64,000 bases of DNA. It comes from Pteria penguin (lineage: Eukaryota; Mollusca; Bivalvia; Pterioida; Pteriidae). The stretch spans positions 40,456,045 through 40,520,044 of the forward strand of contig CM068592.1 in the NCBI GenBank assembly GCA_035048485.1, written 5' to 3'. Each line of letters starts with the position of its first letter. The stretch's first letter is position 1. Both the position numbers and the translations under genes were made by a program. The notes under the pieces are model-generated. The model had not been told where the DNA came from, made no database searches, and worked only from the letters and a program-made list of their open reading frames with translations. Below, piece by piece: positions 26,369-38,290 of the stretch.

Positions 26369-28320
26369 TTCCATACTTCAGACGTTGCTCCCTTGATTTG
26401 TTTACAAAAAATTTAAATAACTTACGCTACGGCTTTACAAGTTTAACTTTTAAATGTTAAATGTAGTCCCCAATTTACCTCATTTTCAACTTCCAAAATA
26501 TACGTATAATAACTTTTTATCCAAAGTGTCAGACCCAAGTAGAAGTCTTATGCATTACCTTATACATGTAGCAAATGATAGGATTTCAGAGATGATTTTA
26601 ATTTACCTGTCGTATTCCTCCATATTTTCCTCAGAGATTGTTATGTAATTATTTCCATTTCACGACAAAAAAATCTCAAAGAGAAAGTACGGAGCATCCA
26701 GCTACGATGTAATATTTTCGTTTGCCGATCTCTCCGCCTTACCGATGTAGATGATCGGAGAGGCCGCCGTATATCACCGGGGATAAATCCCGTCCTACCA
26801 TAGAGAAGTTATCGTAAAGAACTTTCCCAAGATCCACTCTGTGTAACTCCTCTAACTTTACCACGCTGTACGGGATATTGATTAATTCTGAAAATCGGCG
26901 ACCTCCGATTGTGAACTGAATACACAAAAGGCAGTAGTCTTTTTCTTAACGGAACGCTGTAATCCAACAGGAATTCGGGTGACCAGAGGCCCTCTGGCAG
27001 GAGATTAAAATAATGTGTAATCATATAAACAAGTTCCTCTATGGTATACAGTCAGTATGTAAATACAAACATATCGACTAAGTAATGGTGTAACAGAACC
27101 CTTTATTTAAGGGAGCAGATATTAAGTCACATGTATTTCCAAGGCGCATGAGTGTTATGAAGGCTTTATGGTTAGCAATCATGCCATGGTAAACTTACAT
27201 CAAACTAACGAAGGTTAAAGAGTGATCTTTGAAGTATACTCCGAGTATGAAATCCACACGTGAGTAAAGGTAACTTCCATTTTTTTCTTTCTTTCTTTTC
27301 TTTTTATTATTATTTTTTGTATATGTATACATAATTGTTAATTTGATATATAGATATGGTGTAAATGTAATCGTAGTTGTTAAGTGCTTTGGCCTAGGCG
27401 ATCCCTGGATATTACCGCCTACTATGTCACGTGACTGACTAAATCCTGCCAAACCAAACCAAACTATGAAAAGATTTCTATATATACATGCAGGCAGTTG
27501 TCTAACCAAAGGGATTTCTCGTCTTGCCTCATGATCTTTAAGGATTAGAAAGTCCCGATGTACAGAAGAATCTATACCATGTTAGTTACATATTTACTGA
27601 TGTTTCTGACCGAATCCATAGATATCACAAATTACTTTTATTTTTAGCGTTCATTGTTCAAGAAGACAGTACAGACTAACGTTAGAACAAACGGACGATA
27701 TAACTATGACCGTATCATAAGACGTGACGTTTTTAAGCGGTAAATACCAAGGTTTGTTTGTGAATCACTGATGCCCCACGCGGCAGAAATATTCAAAGTC
27801 AAATCTAATTAAACTAACTCGACAAATATACATGTACTTTGGTACAAACACGGTGGTCTTGTCGCAAGGAGTATTTAGTGAAATGCGAAAACCATGGTAC
27901 ATAGCCTATGCTAAGTTTTATGAACAGGCAAACTGATCAAAAACTTAAATGAACACTTCCACTCTGAAACATTATTTGGAACTGTGAGTGAGTTTCCCTA
28001 ATGAAATACAACATCAAAATTCATGTCACACACCATCGAGCATGCTATAGAACGTGTAACACAGCTAACAGTAATTGATTGAACAAGTGCTCGGCTAAAA
28101 TACAACGTAATATGCAATATCCGTAATTGATGCTGTCTTTTAGTGGTTAATTGGTGCTAACATCAAATTGACGACTAAATAGGAAAATACAAGTGGCTCT
28201 TACAGGCAAAGAAACAACCCAGGGGAAAACAATTTTCACAATCGATCACTCTTGGAACATGGTATCAAACAACTGTCCTAGTCAAGGACGAGACTAATTT
28301 AATATCTTTGGTTTAAATGA
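26369..28320. other. Intergenic DNA with possible SINE remnant
   Basis: Includes a T/C-rich run (27281-27316) and a segment at about 27378-27470 with TTAAGTGCTTTGG and a CAAACCAAACCAAAC tail that may be a decayed minus-headless SINE. No gene recognised. Confidence 0.4.
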
Positions 28321-28629
28321 GCTGTTGCTGTTTGTTATTGGATGATGCTTTTCGACGATGCTTGCATTGATTTTTCTCACTTGTGTCGAGGAAACACAAA
28401 ACATTTGTTTCAAAATTTGACGGTTGCCAAACGTTCTCGCTACAGCGCATCAACGGACCATGTCCTCCGTGACACAAACTTGGTATTCTATGTCCAAGCC
28501 ATCGACAGTGTACCCAAACTGACCACTGACCAAAAGAGACTCTAGGACACAACCTTCAGATTCTGGGCGAACCTTGTAATACAAATTCCCTTCTGCTTCA
28601 GAAGGTAGAGGATGATAAATCATCTTGGA
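28321..28629. other. Unassigned segment open on both strands, possible exon fragment
   Basis: About 200 bp stays open in a plus frame (28342-28545, 67 codons, containing STDHVLRDTNLVFYVQAID) and in an overlapping minus frame (28450-28638, 62 codons, containing GQFGYTVDGLDIEYQVCVTE). Both have balanced amino-acid composition unlike the flanking AT-rich DNA, and local GC is higher. A pyrimidine tract plus CAG upstream on the minus strand could serve as a splice acceptor. I cannot decide the strand or name a family. It may be an exon or a decayed transposon fragment. Confidence 0.25.
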
Positions 28630-28869
28630 ACAATCCAAACCAACAATAGGGATTAAATCCGGATTATCAGGTCATAGACAATCCAAACCAACAATAGGGA
28701 TTAAATCCGGATTATCAGGTCATAGACAATCCAAACCAACAATAGGGATTAAATCCGGATTATCAGGTCATAGACAATCCAAACCAACAATAGGGATTAA
28801 ATCCGGATTATCAGGTCATAGACAATCCAAACCAACAATAGGGATTAAATCCGGATTATCAGGTCATAG
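28630..28869 (+). repeat. 48-bp minisatellite, five identical copies
   Basis: Five 48-bp copies, apparently with no differences, each containing CCAACAATAGGGATTAAATC. The period is a multiple of three, so 16 residues (QSKPTIGIKSGLSGHR) repeat in an open frame of 87 codons. Perfect identity at every base, including would-be third positions, argues for recent duplication rather than protein selection. It abuts the open segment at 28342-28629. Confidence 0.95.
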
Positions 28870-29850
28870 AAATCACTGGAAATCATAGGACCACTAGACC
28901 AAGCTACCCCTCTACTTTAACACAGGGGAAGAAGGAGTATACACCATAATCAGTTTTTTTTCTAAAAACGCCTGTACCTCTTCATTTGGGATTTTTCTTA
29001 TTTTGTCCCATTTGCATAATGCTAAAAGATCAATGTTTGGGGAAAATTAATGCAGATTTTGGGAAAAGTAAATGAAATTTCCAATAGGAAGAGTCCTTTG
29101 AACGAACTTGATCTAAAGAAAAAATAAACACCGAAATTGTATATAAAGTCAATGATGACATTACATTGACGACAAGGAGTAAGGAGCCTAAAATATAAAT
29201 GAATCTTTATAGTAAAGGAAAAAAGAAAAATAGGCACTCAAGTCGTATTATGACATCAAATAAGTGACATCCTTACCTCCATCTCCACGATGTTAATGCT
29301 AACCATGAGAGTCCCTTACTCCATATCGATGACAGTATTTCCTATGTTACTTGGCAACATGTCTGAATATCAACATAGCCACAGTCTATATCATTTCTTA
29401 TAAAACATTTCTCTTTATAGAATTGTTTATAGGACTTACTGTCTATAATACGAAACATCGTACATACTCCTACCATATCCTCATTAATAAAGTTCGTGCA
29501 TTTGACTTGTTATACAGGGGGAGGTGTAGATTTTATGACATAAGTACCGTTGCACGTCCAAAATAGCCTGGGTTTATGACCCTGGTACCACTGGACATCG
29601 AGTACATCCGACGCCGTGCCAACTGACCCATGATACGGTTGCCACCAACAACACTGTTGCCATGGCGCATTTTACATTTAGCAGGATGTCCTATATTAGA
29701 GGTCATCTAAAAGTCTGTGGCGCCACTGAGTATATAAACATGAAGGTATACACCCTGACAACAGATACTTAACAGGTGCCCTGTCAGATGAACTTTTCAT
29801 AATCGTTACATGCAGTCAACAGACACCCTGATGTTGTAATGAGTCAGGGA
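28870..29850. other. Intergenic DNA, no gene recognised
   Basis: AT-rich with short chance frames. Nothing further supported. Confidence 0.5.
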
Positions 29851-29852
29851 TA

Positions 29853-29925
29853 AAAGGGGGTTTCTAGTGGGATATGAACCTATGCTTCCGCTATCTATGG
29901 ATGCTCTACATACTGAGCTACTATG
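29853..29925 (-). mobile_element. Minus-strand tRNA-like SINE head
   Basis: On the minus strand: TAGCTCAGTATGTAGAGCA (A box) and AGGTTCATATCC (B box), spaced as in a tRNA. The acceptor stem does not pair well and no discriminator/terminator context is visible, so a SINE head or tRNA pseudogene is likelier than a functional tRNA. Confidence 0.5.
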
Positions 29926-30600
29926 AATGACGACATAGGTCAGAAGTGTTCATTTACACAACGACACAAACTTCATAAACATCTAAATCATATTGACCAA
30001 CTCATGATGGATGTGTACGACAGGAAATTTGAAATCGTGTGGCCAAGCTGGTACTCCATTTTGCATATACCTATTGTTCCACCTTTGGACCGACGACCCA
30101 CACCGTCATATATTAAGCGGACTTACTTCACTCCAACAACTGCGTAATTCCTATAGGTGATGGGCCGGTTGCTCAATACCAAAATACTCATTAATAGAAC
30201 CAAAGGAAGGTGGCTCAGGTATTGTAAGGTACTGGTGACAGCCTTGGCTATACACTTACTCGGTACTAACTAATATTACACTCCAAGTATAGTAACTCTT
30301 TAAACATTAAATGCCAACTTTACATAATAACTGATCAGTGACCACAGATGACCGCTTGACCATTATGTCACACGTAAAACCTGTACCCCGCATTTAGGAT
30401 GACCGCCAAGTAGCTGAGGGGTCAGAAGTTAATAATGCTTTTTTAAAGTTACCTTTTGACCTCTAGGGATATCGTAACGGAATGACAAGCATCAACGATA
30501 GGGAATGTAATAATAACTGGATGTTTATCTGACCCTGGGTCACTGATTTTATCCCATTAATAGAACAAATAGCTCTACTGATTGCTTGAATGATTGTGTA
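29926..30600. other. Intergenic DNA, no gene recognised
   Basis: A plus-strand frame of 74 codons (29923-30147) begins at an ATG inside the SINE head boundary and has no recognisable motif. The remainder is featureless. Confidence 0.45.
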
Positions 30601-30601
30601 T

Positions 30602-30768
30602 TATATAATGTCACACCAGGATGATTTTACTCATGATGGCGGCACCCACCAGCTATTTTGGTCTCGAAGTGAAAGCTACTTTACCTACACATATCTTCCG
30701 TGACATCGACGTGACTCGAACCCCAGATTATCTCTTGAGTCACGCCAGTTCCTTGGCCCATATATGAC
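30602..30768 (-). mobile_element. Minus-strand SINE
   Basis: On the minus strand the head around 30710-30768 carries GGGGTTCGAGTC (B box). The distal part reads GGGTGCCGCCATCATGAG and ATCATCCTGGTGTGAC, closely matching the V-type tail fragment at 13394-13436 (GGTGCCGCCACTATATG, GATCCTGGGGTGACG). It is shortened in the body. Confidence 0.6.
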
Positions 30769-31387
30769 ATTACATAACAAGGATAAATCTGGCATTCAAC
30801 AATAACAGATCTCTTTAGCTTAATAAAAATGAAAAGGTCATCGAGGCGGTGGACGAAAGCCTATGAGTAATTGAAAAAACTATGGTAAAATAATTTCATG
30901 TAATTTCCATTCGCATTATTAATGAGACCTTTGTCTGGTATAAAATGATCCAGAAATTAATTAGTGCACTAAAATACGGAATATGCAAACTTGACGACAT
31001 AAAAGTCATATGGGCGGATGGAAACGTCATGATCTGAGTGTTAATATACTCACTGGAGTTGTCATGCACTAATTTTTAGAAAAAAAAAAGGATAGGGGAA
31101 GAAGAATGTTCGTTATATCAAGGTGGAAGTGAAGATAATTACAATATAGAAAGATTTATAGGAGCGTGAACCTGTTTCATATCATATCAATGATTTGACC
31201 ATCAAGAATTACCTCTGGTTGTTCCTTAAAACATGGGATAATGGAGATTAGACTGACCGGTCCAGTGGTCAAATCTGATGGTCAGTATCGATATAGAGAC
31301 TAATGTTCACATTCCGGGATAATACTCTATGTCAGAATGTCGCTGATAGCTACGTGTATTTTTCCTTGGTACTTGGATGTCGTGCAA
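30769..31387. other. Intergenic DNA, no gene recognised
   Basis: AT-rich. A run of A at 31079-31090. No array or open frame of note. Confidence 0.5.
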
Positions 31388-31586
31388 AAGTTAAAAGTCG
31401 AGGGTCAAGTAAGAAAACCATAATATAGAGGTCAAGTGAAAAAAGGTAAAGCACGTGGATCAAGTAAGAAGGGTAAAAGCTAATGGCTCAAGTACAGAAC
31501 GTAAAACACGAGGATGAAGTAGAAGAAAGGTAAAACCAATTGTTCAAGTCAGAAAAAAGTAAACACCTTGTTCAAGTAAGGAAGAT
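31388..31586 (+). repeat. Degenerate 28-30 bp repeat, about seven copies
   Basis: Phrases such as GGATCAAGTAAGAAGGGTAAA recur about every 28 bp (near 31405, 31430, 31458, 31490, 31515, 31543, 31572). Diverged copies imply an old array. It runs directly into the A/TA microsatellite. Confidence 0.75.
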
Positions 31587-32110
<524 letters not shown>

Positions 32111-32126
32111 TTCCTCGTCAGCCTAC

Positions 32127-32263
32127 CTTTTCTCACTGTCGCCAGTACTAGTATCACTTTCTTCGTTGCCTCGGTAACCGATATCCATGAACACAGTATC
32201 ATACTCGAGATCGGTTTCGCTGCCACTCCAGCTGATGTAACTATCTGCCTCGCTTACGGTCAT
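32127..32263 (-). CDS. Putative first coding exon of an unidentified host gene
   Basis: On the minus strand an ATG at 32263-32261 has A at -3 and an in-frame TGA nine codons upstream. It opens an acidic, serine/threonine-rich frame starting MTVSEADSYISWSGSETDLE. About 12 Asp/Glu stand against 3 Lys/Arg over 46 codons. The frame ends at AGG TAG, and the same bases form a credible splice donor, AAAAG|GTAGGC, with the exon ending at 32127 (phase 2). The segment is GC-richer than its surroundings and repeat-free. I do not recognise the family. A complete 46-residue small protein is the alternative. Codon choice and composition suggest coding, but no downstream exon was identified, so confidence is moderate. 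Confidence 0.4.
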
Positions 32264-33500
32264 TGTCTTCTGCCTCTCGGGTAGACAGTATCAGAACACT
32301 ACTCGGCTACTTTTCAAGGGAAACGACAAACGCTAAATTAAGTCTCTATGAATTTCTCGAGATATTCACGAAAATCAATGAATTTCAGTTTTAATACAAG
32401 AATCAATTGTACGTAGATTCCACAACTGTAGCAAAGTTGGTTCACAACTGCGGCATTCTATGTCAAAAGAAATGAATACTGCACGAAAGGAAACCTAAGT
32501 CCAAATTTCACGATTGCACAACTCGCTATAGCAACAATGTTAAGATCCAGGCTGCTTTAATGCAACAAATTTTGTCTGAGTATCACTAATAGTTTCCATT
32601 AATTGCACAAAACACAGAAATTCAAATATCCACAACTGCATCAACAAAATGTCAAATATTTGACCCGAGTCAACACCAATACATGCACGAGTTTAATAAC
32701 AGTACAAACTGATGTTAGCCTTAACTGTAACACCAGAGAACTTTTGAAAGTCAAAGGGTGAACTACATAAACATTTCACTTTAAAACAACTCTTCTAATT
32801 AATGCATGATTCAAAGGCTTAAGGCAGGACTGTCACGTGATAACCCACCTGAAAGGTCCGAATCAAATATTTCATCTTTCACAAATCTGAATAACTAATG
32901 AGCGGAAGGTCTAACAGGTCACACACAGACATATGAAGGTCTTACACCGTCCTGACTCAAAAGGAGAAAATGCTAATGGGAGAACCGTCATCTAAGTCTC
33001 ACGTGTACGTATGTAACAGCGGAAATTATTGGCAACGTCGGATGACGTCACGCTAGTACCGGGAGTATTTGTACTTCGGCAATTTGTAACATAACGTAAT
33101 GGTAGCAGGTACAGCTGGAGCTGTGAACATTTGCCTCGGGGTCGGTGATTCAACATGACAGAATACTAATGGTCATACTACTCTGCTAGTACATGGACAA
33201 ATTGGTCAATTATGTACTAAGTACTACGTACGGCCACGTATGACCACCAGCTGATATGAGTATATAACCGAGTTGTATGGCAGCTCTCTTAGAAGTTCTG
33301 CTACAAAACGGAATACCATGAAAGATCTATCTTACAGCAGAGTTATCTCCCCTATAACTCTGCTAAATAGCAATCTATCTATATAATCATGGTAGAATCT
33401 TCTCCATAGCAAAGAGAACACCATCTCTGTATTATAATATTTTTATTATACGAATGAGATCTTTATAATGGTAGATTTTCCACTGCAGGATAGATTCGGC
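32264..33500 (-). promoter_or_regulatory. Repeat-free upstream region of the putative exon, with a CRE octamer
   Basis: About 1.2 kb with no array or SINE, unusual for this window. It lies 5' of the putative minus-strand exon and contains TGACGTCA at 33043-33050, within GATGACGTCACGC, a full palindromic CREB/ATF site. No convincing TATA box at a usual distance was found, and the transcription start is unknown. Calling it a promoter is inference from position. Confidence 0.25.
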
Positions 33501-33596
33501 GTAGATCTACTGCTTCAAATCAAACAGGTACGGACACTTAAAAAACCCCCAAAAAACAAAAACCAACACGGATGCTTGGCACATTGACATTTGTGT

Positions 33597-34238
33597 GGTA
33601 CGTCCAGTAAACCAGTCAGGTGGAAGCCTATTTATAGATAGATCTGGTACATTCAGTAACTCACTCAGGTGGGAGCTTACTGTACATGTATAGATCAGGT
33701 ACATCCAGTAACCCAATCAGGTGGGAGCCTATATAGATAGATCAGGTACATTCAGTAACCCAGTCAGGTGGGAGTCTATATTTTCAGTAACCCAGTCAGG
33801 TGGGAGCCTATTTAGATAGATCTGGTACATTCAGTGACCAGTCGGGTGGGAACTTATATATATAGATAAGGTACCTTCTGTAACCCAGTCGGGTCGGAGC
33901 CTATATAGATAGATCAGGTACATACAATAACCCAATCAGGTGGGAGCCTATATTTTCAGTAACCCAGTCAGGTCGGAGCCTATATAGATAGATCAGGTAC
34001 ATTCAGTAACCCAGTCAGGTGGGAGCCTATATAGATAGATCAGGTACATTCAGTAACCCAGTCAGGTGGGAGCCTATATAGACAGATCAGGTACATTCAG
34101 TAACCCAGTCAGGTGGGAGCCTATATAGATAGATCAGGTACATGCAGTTACCCAGTCAGGTGGGAGCCTATAATTTCAGTAACCCAGTCAGGTTGGAGCC
34201 TATATAAATAGATTAGGTACATTCAGTAACCCAGTCGA
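33597..34238 (+). repeat. 47-bp minisatellite, about 13 copies
   Basis: Monomers contain CAGGTGGGAGCCTATATAGA, TAGATCAGGTACATTCAGTA and ACCCAGT. Some units are shortened and read TATATTTTCAGTAACCCAGT. Copies at the left edge are most diverged. Non-coding. Confidence 0.93.
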
Positions 34239-34985
34239 CCGACAGAACCGGTGTAGAATGAAGCATGCATATGCATACATTATTCTTCAAAATCTGCTCA
34301 TTGTTGAGTACATTAGATAAGGTTTTTATTTATTGAGAGATAACACATGCATTTGATAATAGCACAGAGTGCACGACAAAACTTGAATACTGAGTAGTTT
34401 ACAGTGAACTTAATTATTCTTGATCACGCTTAAAGAACAAAGAAAGATAACTCTAATTTTCCGAAATGAGAAAACGTACTGCATACTGAACAAAGCCCAA
34501 AAATAGGGCGAAATAGCATTCATTTAAAGCGAACAACAATTACTTTAAACTTGTACACTGATATTCAGGTGTCGCTGGCGTGTTTATGTAAACCGAGGTG
34601 TCATATTTTGTTAATCTAGATTTGGAAATCGAGGTCTATTCAAATTTTCGCAGCACTGAGAAATATTAGAAATATTTGGTGATTTTTTTTGATTTGACAA
34701 AGTGTTGTCATATTTGAAGATTCGGTACACTTGAATAAAACACACCCCAACTTTATAAGTTGCCTTCAGCAACACAACCAATAGCACACTCACCACCTAT
34801 CATCTTACTAACCAAAGCCATGCGATTTTCTTTGGGGGAGGGGGGGGGGGGGTTCTGTATTGATACGTATCTTGACTCAATCATGCAAATGTTTGCATAA
34901 TTGTATAAAACACGTTTTGTTGTCTGATGGAGGTTTGTATAGACGCTCCCTAGATCCCCTACCCTTTCAATGTTTCAAAGTAGAA
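34239..34985. other. Intergenic spacer between arrays
   Basis: AT-rich, with a G-run at 34836-34852. No gene recognised. Confidence 0.5.
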
Positions 34986-34987
34986 TA

Positions 34988-37300
34988 TCCCTTGTCCCTA
35001 GTTATAATACATGTGTACTTATTACAGTGTGTTACTACTACTGTTCCTCTCCTCTAGTTACAATGCATATTCCAATGTGTTACTGCTTCTCTCCCCTAGT
35101 TATAATGCATATTTCAGTGTGTTACTGCTCCTCTCCTCTAGTTATAATGCTTATTTCAGTGTGTTACTGTTCCTCTCCTCTAGTTATAATGCTTATTTCA
35201 GTGTGTTACTGTTTCTCTCCTCTATTTATAATGCTTATTTCAGTGTGTTACTGTTCCTCTCCTCTAGTTATAATGCTTATTTCAGTGTGTTACTGTTTCT
35301 CTCCTCTAGTTATAATGCTTATTTCAGTGTGTTACTGTTCCTCTCCCTTAGTTATAATGCTTATTTCAGTGTGTTACTGTTCCTCTCCCTTAGTTATAAT
35401 GCTTATTTCAGTGTGTTACTGTTCCTCTCCTCTAGTTATAATGCTTATTTCAGTGTGTTACTGTTTCTCTCCTCTAGTTATAATGCTTATTTCAGTGTGT
35501 TACTGTTCCTCTCCCCTAGTTATAATGCTTATTTCAGTGTGTTACTGTTCCTCTCCCCTAGTTATAATGCTTATTTCAGTTTGCTACTGCTCCTCTCCCC
35601 TAGTTATAATGCTTATTTCAGTGTGTTACTGCTCCTCTCCTCTAGTTATAATGCTTATTTCAGTGTGTTACTGTTCCTCTCCCCTAGTTACAATGCTTAT
35701 TTCAGTGTGTTACTGTTCCTCTCCCCTAGTTACAATGCTTATTTCAGTGTGTTACTGTTCTTCTCCCCTAGTTATAATGCTTATTTCAGTATGCTACTTG
35801 TTCTCTCCCCCTAGTTATAATGCTTATTTCAGTGTGTTGCTGGTCCTCTCCCTAGTTATAATGTTTATTTCAGTGTGTTACAGCTCCTCTCCCCTACTTA
35901 TAATGCTTATTTCACTGTGTTACTGGTCCTCTCCTCTAGTTATAATGTTATTTCAGTGTGCTACTGCTCTTGTCCCCTAGTTACAATGCTTATTACAGTG
36001 TGTTACTGCTTCCCTCCCTAGTTATAATACTTTATTCAGTGTGTTACTGCTCTTCTCCCCTAGTTATAATGCTTATTTCAGTGTGTTATTGTTCCTCTCC
36101 TCTAGTTACAATGCTTATTTCAGTGTGTTATTGTTCCTCTCCCCTAGTTACAATGCTCATTTCAGTGTGTTACTGTTCCTCTCCCCTAGCTATAATGCTT
36201 ATTTCAGTATGCTATTGGTTCTCTCCCCCTAGTTATAATGTTTATTTCAGTGTGTTGCTGGTCCTCTCCCTAGTTATAATGCTTATTTCAGAGTGTTACT
36301 GTTCCTCTCCCCTAGTTACAATGCTTATTTCAGTGTGTTACTGTTCCTCTCCCCTAGTTACAATGCTTATTTCAGTGTGTTACTGTTCCTCTCCCCTAGT
36401 TACAATGCTTATTTCAGTATGCTACTGGTTCTCTCCCCCTAGTTATAATGTTTATTTCAGTGTATTGCTGGTCCTCTCCCTAGTTATAATGCTTATTTCA
36501 GTGTGTTACTGCTCCTCTCCCCTACTTATAATGCTTATTTCACTGTGTTACTGGTCCTCTCCTCTAGTTATAATGTTATTTCAGTGTGTTACTGTTCCTC
36601 TCCCTTAGTTATAATGCTTATTTCAGTGTTTTACAGCTCCTCTCCCCTACTTATAATGCTTATTTCACTGTGTTACTGGTCCTCTCCTCTAGTTATAATG
36701 TTATTTCAGTGTGCTACTGCTCTTGTCCCCTAGTTACAATGCTTATTACAGTGTGTTACTGCTTCCCTCCCTAGTTATAATACTTTATTCAGTGTGTTAC
36801 AGCTCCTCTCCCCTACTTATAATGCTTATTTCACTGTGTTACTGGTCCTCTCCTCTAGTTATAATGTTATTTCAGTGTGCTACTGCTCTTGTCCCCTAGT
36901 TACAATGCTTATTACAGTGTGTTACTGCTTCCCTCCCTAGTTATAATACTTTATTCAGTGTGTTACTGCTTCTCTCCCCTAGTTATAATGCATATTTCAC
37001 TGTGTTACTGGTCCTCTCCTCTAGTTATAATGTTATTTCAGTGTGTTGCTGGTCCTCTCCCTAGTTATAATGTTTATTTCAGTGTGTTACAGCTCCTCTC
37101 CCCTACTTATAATGCTTATTTCACTGTGTTACTGGTCCTCTCCTCTAGTTATAATGTTATTTCAGTGTGCTACTGCTCTTGTCCCCTAGTTACAATGCTT
37201 ATTACAGTGTGTTACTGCTTCCCTCCCTAGTTATAATACTTTATTCAGTGTTACTGCTCTTCTCCCCTAGTCACAATGCTTATTTCAGTGTGTTACTGTC
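34988..37300 (+). repeat. 42-bp minisatellite, about 54 copies, pyrimidine-rich plus strand
   Basis: The monomer joins CTCTCCTCTAGTTATAATGC and TTATTTCAGTGTGTTACTG. Left copies are regular at 42 bp; the right half mixes 40-43-bp variants in a repeating order. A 166-bp four-monomer block starting TTACAGCTCCTCTCC occurs at 35879, 36631, 36797 and 37087, and the 36631 and 36797 copies are directly adjacent. The 3n period keeps two plus frames open at once (336 and 267 codons), which is the signature of a repeat rather than a protein; the implied polypeptides are hydrophobic repeats without a domain. Each unit has two pyrimidine-tract-plus-YAG strings resembling splice acceptors. Confidence 0.95.
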
Positions 37301-37730
37301 ATCGATCGGTTTTCACGCTCTGTTGCTTTGTATCATATATGAAGGTGTGACAACACAAGTAGTTAGCCATTGTGAAGGAATAGAAACATAATATCAAGGA
37401 TAAATAGCACAGAATCTCGTCCCAGATGACCACAAACACCACTGGACACCAGAATTAAGTTATAATAGGGGAAATCTCATGAATCTTCTCAGCACTCTAA
37501 CCACTTAAGATTGTAATGTATTATCATTTTTGCTTCAAAAGTGTTAGATGTAACAAACCTTCAAAGTATTGTGCAAAATAAAAACTCAGATTAAATTAAC
37601 AATATGGACCGTGCAGCAGGTTTCAAGTTAAACTTTTATCAAATTTTTCTACCAAATATACCATATAAAAGAAAAACACAAAAGTCATGAGGCCAGTAAC
37701 AACTAGAACTGTTCTACCCCAAGGTGTACA
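37301..37730. other. Intergenic spacer
   Basis: AT-rich, no feature recognised. Confidence 0.5.
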
Positions 37731-37800
37731 AAAAGTTTGGGTTGCTATATAGGGGGATATAAAAGTTTTTTTTATACCCCATATAGCAATCCAAGTTTTC
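37731..37800. other. Long hairpin, about 31-bp arms
   Basis: Left arm 37731-37764 (containing GGTTGCTATATAGGGGGATA) pairs with right arm 37770-37800 (TTTATACCCCATATAGCAAT), with few mismatches and a loop of about 5-7 nt, mainly T. It could be a small MITE or a structured RNA. The short loop is less typical of a microRNA precursor. The minus-strand frame across it (37623-37859) is considered incidental. Confidence 0.6.
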
Positions 37801-37891
37801 TTTACGTCTATGGTTCTACCGCTACAAATATCCCCTATGGCAGCATTGTTATCTCTCATTCAAATCAGTGTTACAAAGGATTCAATTATCG

Positions 37892-38290
37892 TAAAGATAC
37901 TAGATATATCGTATAAAGACTTGCGATACTATACTCGATATATCGTATAAAATCTTGCCAAATAATGTTCGACATATCGTATAGACTTACGATACGATAA
38001 TCGACATATCGTTTAAAGACTTGCGATACGATACTCGATATACTGAATAAAGACCTGCGATACGATACTCGATATATCGTCTAAAACTTGCGATACGATA
38101 CTCGATATATCGTATAAAACCTGCGATACGATACTCGTTATATCGTATAAGACTAGATCTATCGTATTAAAACTCAATACATCGTATCAAGACTCGAAAT
38201 ACGATGAATCGATATTGTATTAAGATTTGCAATACTATGCTCGATATAACGTATAAAAGCTCACGATATAATGCATCGATATATCGCAAT
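37892..38290. repeat. 34-bp array built from self-complementary ATCGTAT units
   Basis: About 11-12 copies of a unit such as GATATATCGTATAAAGACTT plus GCGATACGATACTC. The unit contains CGATATATCG and CGATACGATA-like inverted strings, so single strands can fold within and between monomers. Copies decay toward the right end. Confidence 0.9.

Noticed and set aside
29853..29925. Minus-strand tRNA gene
   Set aside because: Boxes fit, but stems do not close convincingly; treated as a SINE head or tRNA pseudogene.
34970..37391. 336- and 267-codon repetitive hydrophobic proteins
   Set aside because: Two plus frames are open at once across the same array, which indicates tandem DNA rather than selection for a protein.
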